36,824 nucleotides of DNA from Candidatus Atribacteria bacterium UBA6251 (GTDB lineage: Bacteria; Atribacterota; Phoenicimicrobiia; Phoenicimicrobiales; Phoenicimicrobiaceae), in contig DJVR01000062.1 in NCBI GenBank assembly GCA_002441285.1, positions 1 to 36,824 on the forward strand, read 5' to 3'. A program made the translations under genes and the position numbers. Shown here in pieces: positions 32,265-36,824 of the stretch (positions are counted from its first letter, which is position 1; each line of letters begins with the position of its first letter). Below the pieces are notes generated by a model that saw only the letters and a program-made list of their open reading frames with translations, did not search any database and was not told where the DNA came from.

Positions 32265-33557
32265 ATGGAATTAAGGGAAAAGGCCATTCAATTGCTTAAA
32301 GGTTTTAAAAAAGATGATTATGTTTTCGGTTTAGATAAGTTAGAGGAAATAGGTAGGATAGCCCATCAGTATGGGGAATCTGCCTTGGTGATTTCTAATA
32401 CAACTTATTTAAAGACAGTAGCGGATAGGGTAATCAAATCTTTAGATAGATATGGAATAGAACTGGCTAGTGGGGCAATCGTTCCTGATGCTAAACCTAA
32501 TTCTCCCAGTGATGATGTTTATCGTTTAGAAACTTATATTTTACACTTTCAACCTGACTGTATTATTGCTATTGGGGGAGGAAGTACTATTGATGCGGTT
32601 AAAGCAGCTAATGTATTGGCTTCCCTTGGGGAATATAGTCCAGAAGTCGAAAGTTATTTTGGGACCGGTTTAGTCAGTAAAGCTTTAGAAAAAACAGGAA
32701 AAAAATTGTGGCCGCTGATTGCAATTCAAACCGCAGCTAGCTCAGGTTCTCATTTAAGGAAATATGCTAATGTTACTGATCCTGTAGCCAAACAAAAAAA
32801 AATAATTGTTGATGAAGCAATTGTTCCAGTTAAAGCCCTATTTGATTATCAAGTAACAATCAGTATACCTTCTGAGCTGACTATGGATGGAGCGGAGCAT
32901 TGGATGGGATAGCTCACTGCCTGGAAGTTTTTGAAGGAATAAATGAAAAAAAATTATGCATTAGTTAAAGAAATAGCTTTAACGGCTATTGAATTAGTGA
33001 TTAGAAATTGCCCATTAGTCTTGGATGAGCCTGATAATTTAGTTGCCCGAGAGACTATCGGTTTAGCTACTGACCTTGGTGGTTATGCTATTATGGTAGG
33101 GGGTACTAATGGTGCCCATCTTACCAGTTATTCCTTAGTGGATATATGTAGTCACGGTCGCGCTTGTGCAATAATGAATCCTTACTATACAGTATTTTTT
33201 GCTCCAGTGATAGAAGAAAAATTAAGACTGATAGGGGAAATATATCAAAAAACTGGTTTTATCAACATTAATTTAGATAAATTAATCGGTCGTGATCTTG
33301 GTATTGCCATAGCTGAGGGGATGGTTGCTTTCAATTTCAATAAGAGTATTGGATGCCCGACTACCCTGGCAGAATTACCAGGTTTTACTGAAAAACATAT
33401 TGATAGAGCACTTTCAGCAGCAAAAGACCCTCAACTTGATATGAAATTAAAAAATATGCCAGTTCCACTTAATTCTTCTTTAGTTGATGAATATATGAAG
33501 CCGATTTTGGAAGCAGCTAAAACTGGAGATTTTTCTTTAATCAGGAATATGAATTAA
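32265..33557 (+). pseudogene. Iron-containing alcohol dehydrogenase, disrupted by two indels
   Basis: The N-terminal part (32265-32912, 215 codons) has the Fe-ADH nucleotide motif IIAIGGGSTIDAVKAAN and AIQTAASSGSH. It stops just after SELTMDGAEHWMG. The C-terminal part (from about 32955, same reading frame, to 33557) has GGTNGAHLTSYSLVDICSHGRACAIMNPY, including the metal-binding histidines. Between them the missing core DGIAHCLEVFEGIN is readable in another frame. Removing 17 nt between two TGGATGG copies (32884-32890 and 32901-32907) and one A from the A8 run at 32946-32953 restores one 424-residue protein. The indels total 18 nt, so the outer frame is unchanged. It could be a recent pseudogene, or an assembly or sequencing artefact. 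Lost activity would be an NAD-linked aldehyde/alcohol oxidoreductase step. Confidence 0.85.
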
Positions 33558-33602
33558 ATTGTTTCCCTCTAGTTAAAGTTTTTGGAAAGAAGAAATATAA
33601 AG

Positions 33603-34985
33603 ATGCAAAAAATATTTTTACCATTAGGGGAAGAAATAGTCGAAATTAATCTTCCAGATAATCTAGAAATCTTATCTGCTAATCAACCTGAGGTACTCAG
33701 CAATCCAGCAGATACAATTCAAAAAGCCTTGGTTGACTCTATAGCTAGCCCGGGTTTGGATAAAATAATAGAACAAAAATTAGAAAAGAACCCTCAGGCC
33801 AAAGCAGTAGTGGTAATCTCGGATAATACCCGTCCTGTCCCCTATAAAGGGGAAGCAGGAATATTGTGGCCGATTATCGAAAGGCTTTTATCTCATAATA
33901 TACCTAAGGAAAGAATACTTATTTTAGTTGCTACAGGCACACATCGTCCATTATCCGAAAAAGAATTAAGACAGTTGTTAGATCCCAGGATATTTATTCA
34001 TTCTATTCCTATAAAAAATCATAATTGTGAAGATAAAGATAATTTAGTCTACTTGGGGGAAACAAGACGGGGCAGCCAGGTTTATATTAATCGTGATTAT
34101 GTGGAAGCAGAGATCAAAATACTTACTGGTTTAGTGGAAACCCATTTTATGGCTGGAGCTTCCGGAGGGAGAAAGTCCATTTGCCCAGGGCTTATTGGTA
34201 AGGAAAGTGTTTATATATTTCATGGAGCACCTATGTTAGCTTCTTTTAAAGCTAGTGATTTGATTATAGATGAAAATCCTTGCCATCAGGAAGCTCTGGA
34301 GGTAGCCAAAAAAGTGGGGGTAGATTATATGGTAAATGTTACCCTTAATCATGATTTTAAATTAACCGGTGTATTTGCAGGAGATCTGGAAGAAGCTCAT
34401 AGACAGGCAGTAAATTTTATTGTAAAATATGTGTCAATACCTATAGAAAAAAAATATGATATAGTGATTACGCATGCAGGATATGTTGGTATTAATCACT
34501 ATCAGGCAGCCAAGGCGGCAGTAGTGGCTATTCCAGCTCTAAAATCTGAAAGTAAATTAATTATGATAGCTAACCATACTGATGTTGATCTAATAGGAAG
34601 TAAGAATTACCGTCAGGTTTTGTCTTTATTTAAATCAATAGGAGTTAAAAAGTTTATCCAAAAAATTTTATCAACGGAATGGAAGTTTGTACCAGATCAG
34701 TGGCAAGTACAGATGTGGGCTCGTTTATTTAGTAAAATTCCTCAAGAAAATTTTATTTATTATAGCCCCAGGATTTCTCCCCAAGATTACAAAATTATTC
34801 CTGGGATTGATGGGAATCTGTTTTTACCCCGGGATAAAAGATATAAAGGAACTTTAAAAGATATCCCTCAATTAATTGAAAAGATTATTGATTCCCTAAT
34901 TAAAGAATTTGAAGAAAAGGGTAAAAAAGAAACTAGTATAGCCTTTCTGAAAGAAGGACCTTATGGAGTTTTAATAAAAGAATAA
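33603..34985 (+). CDS. LarA-family nickel-pincer racemase/epimerase
   Basis: About 460 residues from the ATG at 33603 (MQKIFLPLGEEIVEI); a TTG at 33582 adds seven residues but is less likely. LarA enzymes bind the nickel-pincer nucleotide and interconvert 2-hydroxy acids by hydride transfer. The cofactor and catalytic residues align well with L. plantarum LarA: His114 in ATGTHRP (His108), His181 in VETHFMAG (His174), Lys191 in SGGRKSICPG (Lys184, the covalent pincer site) and His207 in YIFHGAP (His200, the nickel ligand). The spacings are identical. Some homologues act on malate or aldonates such as gluconate, so here a sugar-acid epimerase is as likely as lactate racemase. No larB/larC/larE cofactor genes lie in the window. 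Confidence 0.88.
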   Translation: MQKIFLPLGEEIVEINLPDNLEILSANQPEVLSNPADTIQKALVDSIASPGLDKIIEQKLEKNPQAKAVVVISDNTRPVPYKGEAGILWPIIERLLSHNIPKERILILVATGTHRPLSEKELRQLLDPRIFIHSIPIKNHNCEDKDNLVYLGETRRGSQVYINRDYVEAEIKILTGLVETHFMAGASGGRKSICPGLIGKESVYIFHGAPMLASFKASDLIIDENPCHQEALEVAKKVGVDYMVNVTLNHDFKLTGVFAGDLEEAHRQAVNFIVKYVSIPIEKKYDIVITHAGYVGINHYQAAKAAVVAIPALKSESKLIMIANHTDVDLIGSKNYRQVLSLFKSIGVKKFIQKILSTEWKFVPDQWQVQMWARLFSKIPQENFIYYSPRISPQDYKIIPGIDGNLFLPRDKRYKGTLKDIPQLIEKIIDSLIKEFEEKGKKETSIAFLKEGPYGVLIKE

Positions 34986-35043
34986 ATCTTACTTATATAA
35001 ATTCTATCAAGAACAAAATATATTAAAAAGAAGGTGAAAAAAT

Positions 35044-36702
35044 ATGCGTAGTGATGTAATAAAAAAGGGTGTAGCGCGAGCTCCCCATCGTTCTCTACTT
35101 AAGGCTTTAGGAATAACCGATGAAGAGATGAAGAAACCTTTTATCGGGGTAGCCCAATCATTTAATGAAATTATTCCTGGACATCTGCATTTGAGAAATA
35201 TTACTCAGGCAGTAAAAGACGGGATAAGGATGGCGGGAGGAGTTCCTTTCGAATTTTCTACTATTGGAATTTGCGATGGGATAGCTATGAATCACCAGGG
35301 AATGAAGTATTCTCTTCCCAGCAGAGAAATCATTGCCGACTCTGTTGAGGTAATGGCTAAAGCTCATGCCTTCGATGCCTTAGTACTTATTCCAAATTGC
35401 GATAAAATAATTCCGGGGATGATTATGGGCGCTCTAAGAGTAAATATACCCACTATCTTGGTAAGTGGTGGTCCTATGATGGCTGGATGGTACCAGGGGA
35501 AGGATATTGCTTTAAGCAATGTCTTTGAGGCAGTGGGGAAATTTCAAACCGGTTCTATTAGTGAACAGGAACTAAAAAGAATAGAGGATTATGCCTGTCC
35601 AGGAGTAGGTTCCTGTGCTGGTCTATATACTGCCAATTCTATGAATATCTGGGCTGAAGCGGCGGGAATAGCTCTTCCTGGCAATGGTACTATCCCGGCA
35701 GTTGATGCTCGGAGAATAAGGTTAGCTAAAGATGCCGGAAGTAAAATAATGGAACTTCTGGAGAAGGAGATCAAATTTTTAGATATCCTAACCAAAGAGG
35801 CTATAGAAAATGCGATAATAGTGGAAATGGCTTTAGGTGGTTCTTCTAATACTATGCTCCATTCTTTAGCTATTGCCTTTGAAGCTGGTATCAATTTAAC
35901 GATTGATGATTATAATGAAATAAGCGATAAAGTCCCTCAGCTTTGTAGTTTATCTCCTTCCGGGAAATATCATATTCAAGACTTAGATAGAGCTGGAGGG
36001 ATTTTAGCTCTAATTAGAGAATTAAGTAAAAAGAAGATAATTAATTTGCATACTACCAGTGTAAACGGTAAAACCATGGCGGAAAATATAATGGAGGCAA
36101 AAATTTTAGATAATGAAGTAATTCGCAATCTGGAGAATCCTTATAACTCGGGAGGAGGTATTATCTTTTTAAAAGGTAATTTAGCTCCCCAAGGGGCAGT
36201 AGTGAAAAAATCAGCAGTCCACCCTGATATGTTATTCCATCAAGGTCCGGCTCAAGTATTTGAGTCAGAAGAAGAAGGCACCAAAGCTATCTTAGAAGGC
36301 AAAATAAGAAAAGGAGATGTAGTGGTAATTCGAAACGAAGGACCTAAAGGTGGGCCAGGGATGAGAGAGATGTTGACTCCCACTTCTGCCATTGCCGGTA
36401 TGGGCTTGGATAAAGATGTGGCTTTGTTAACCGATGGACGTTTTTCCGGGGCTACCCGAGGAGCATCTATTGGACATATCTCCCCAGAGGCAGCTATGGG
36501 AGGACCTATTGCCATAATTAGAAATGGAGATATAATTATGATTGATATCCCAAATAAGAGATTAGATATAAAATTGAGCGATGAGGAAATGAAGAAAAGG
36601 TTAACTGAATTGGAATTGCCTTCTCCTAAAATAAAATCAGGGTATCTAAAATATTATACTAATTTTGTAGGCCCAGCAGATAAAGGAGCAGTGAGAGAAT
36701 AA
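35044..36702 (+). CDS. ilvD: IlvD/Edd-family Fe-S dehydratase (dihydroxy-acid dehydratase or sugar-acid dehydratase)
   Basis: 552 residues. The sequence fits dihydroxy-acid dehydratase: RSDVIKKGVARAPHRSLLKALG, GICDGIAMNHQGMKYSLPSRE, LIPNCDKIIPGM, CPGVGSCAGLYTANSM and GRFSGATRGASIGHISPEAA. Cluster cysteines Cys119 and Cys191 are present, 72 apart as in IlvD. At the site of the third cysteine of the [2Fe-2S] type there is instead EIIPGHLHL, which suggests the other cluster type. Orthodox activity is 2,3-dihydroxy-3-methylbutanoate to 2-keto acid in valine/isoleucine synthesis. In this operon, 58 nt after a LarA-like gene, a sugar-acid dehydratase role is a real alternative. AAGAAGGTG precedes the ATG. 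Confidence 0.9.
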   Translation: MRSDVIKKGVARAPHRSLLKALGITDEEMKKPFIGVAQSFNEIIPGHLHLRNITQAVKDGIRMAGGVPFEFSTIGICDGIAMNHQGMKYSLPSREIIADSVEVMAKAHAFDALVLIPNCDKIIPGMIMGALRVNIPTILVSGGPMMAGWYQGKDIALSNVFEAVGKFQTGSISEQELKRIEDYACPGVGSCAGLYTANSMNIWAEAAGIALPGNGTIPAVDARRIRLAKDAGSKIMELLEKEIKFLDILTKEAIENAIIVEMALGGSSNTMLHSLAIAFEAGINLTIDDYNEISDKVPQLCSLSPSGKYHIQDLDRAGGILALIRELSKKKIINLHTTSVNGKTMAENIMEAKILDNEVIRNLENPYNSGGGIIFLKGNLAPQGAVVKKSAVHPDMLFHQGPAQVFESEEEGTKAILEGKIRKGDVVVIRNEGPKGGPGMREMLTPTSAIAGMGLDKDVALLTDGRFSGATRGASIGHISPEAAMGGPIAIIRNGDIIMIDIPNKRLDIKLSDEEMKKRLTELELPSPKIKSGYLKYYTNFVGPADKGAVRE

Positions 36703-36736
36703 AAAATTGAAATAAAGAAAGAGGGTAAAAAATAGT

Positions 36737-36766
36737 TTGGTTGTAAACTTTTGTTTTAAATATAAT
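36737..36766 (+). promoter_or_regulatory. Candidate promoter after ilvD
   Basis: A perfect TATAAT at 36761-36766 with TTGGTT 18 nt upstream (36737-36742). The region after ilvD holds no gene up to the window end, so this may drive a gene just beyond it. The -35 is weak. Confidence 0.3.
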
Positions 36767-36824
36767 GGTTTTCAGGCTTATTGGGTTTAAAAATAAATCT
36801 GTGTTAGTTAAACTTTAAAAGTGA

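Overview
This is an AT-rich bacterial chromosome fragment (about one third G+C by eye) with tightly packed operons, intrinsic terminators and good Shine-Dalgarno sites. The gene content points to an anaerobic heterotroph: TRAP uptake, sugar-acid enzymes, a nickel-pincer LarA-family protein and an Fe-S dehydratase. The protein style recalls uncultured deep-branching anaerobes such as Atribacterota, but that is only a weak guess.

Layout. (1) 1-5802: the 3' end of clpB with a strong terminator, then three minus-strand genes: a LiaF-like membrane protein, a secreted TPR protein and a Lon-like AAA+ protease. (2) 6295-17421: a complete type III-A CRISPR-Cas locus in one compact operon (cas6, cas10/csm1, csm2, csm3, csm4, csm5, a TIGR02710-type CARF-HEPN ribonuclease, cas1, cas2). 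It is followed by a leader with an extended -10 promoter and a 22-repeat, 21-spacer array. The key active-site residues I could locate are present, so the system looks functional. (3) 18201-20845: an MFS drug-type exporter and a CdaR-type sugar-diacid regulator. (4) 21166-23383: a restriction-modification remnant. The methyltransferase is intact and carries a second, degenerate methyltransferase-like half. The DpnII-family endonuclease is broken: its middle is missing and its C-terminal half lies in another frame. (5) 24096-36702: a catabolic cluster all on the plus strand: glycerate kinase, TRAP transporter (dctP, dctQ, dctM), D-2-hydroxyacid dehydrogenase, class II aldolase, FGGY kinase, a frameshifted iron-type alcohol dehydrogenase, a LarA-family racemase/epimerase and an IlvD/Edd dehydratase.

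How the parts work together. In the CRISPR locus, Cas6 should cut the pre-crRNA, Csm2-5 and Cas10 should form the effector, and the Cas10 GGDD palm should make cyclic oligoadenylate that activates the CARF-HEPN nuclease. In the catabolic cluster, the TRAP system probably imports a hydroxy- or sugar-acid. LarA-like epimerisation, dehydration, oxidoreduction, phosphorylation, aldol cleavage and glycerate phosphorylation could then feed it into lower glycolysis. CdaR is a plausible regulator of this, although the restriction-modification remnant now separates it from the operon.

Points most worth a second look: the combination of LarA, IlvD/Edd, FGGY kinase, aldolase and glycerate kinase in one cluster; the cryptic endonuclease half; the 17-nt insertion plus A-run frameshift in the alcohol dehydrogenase; a perfect 21-bp hairpin between dctP and dctQ; a duplicated spacer and strand-skewed spacer composition in the array; and a repeated leader motif that recurs inverted upstream of cas6.
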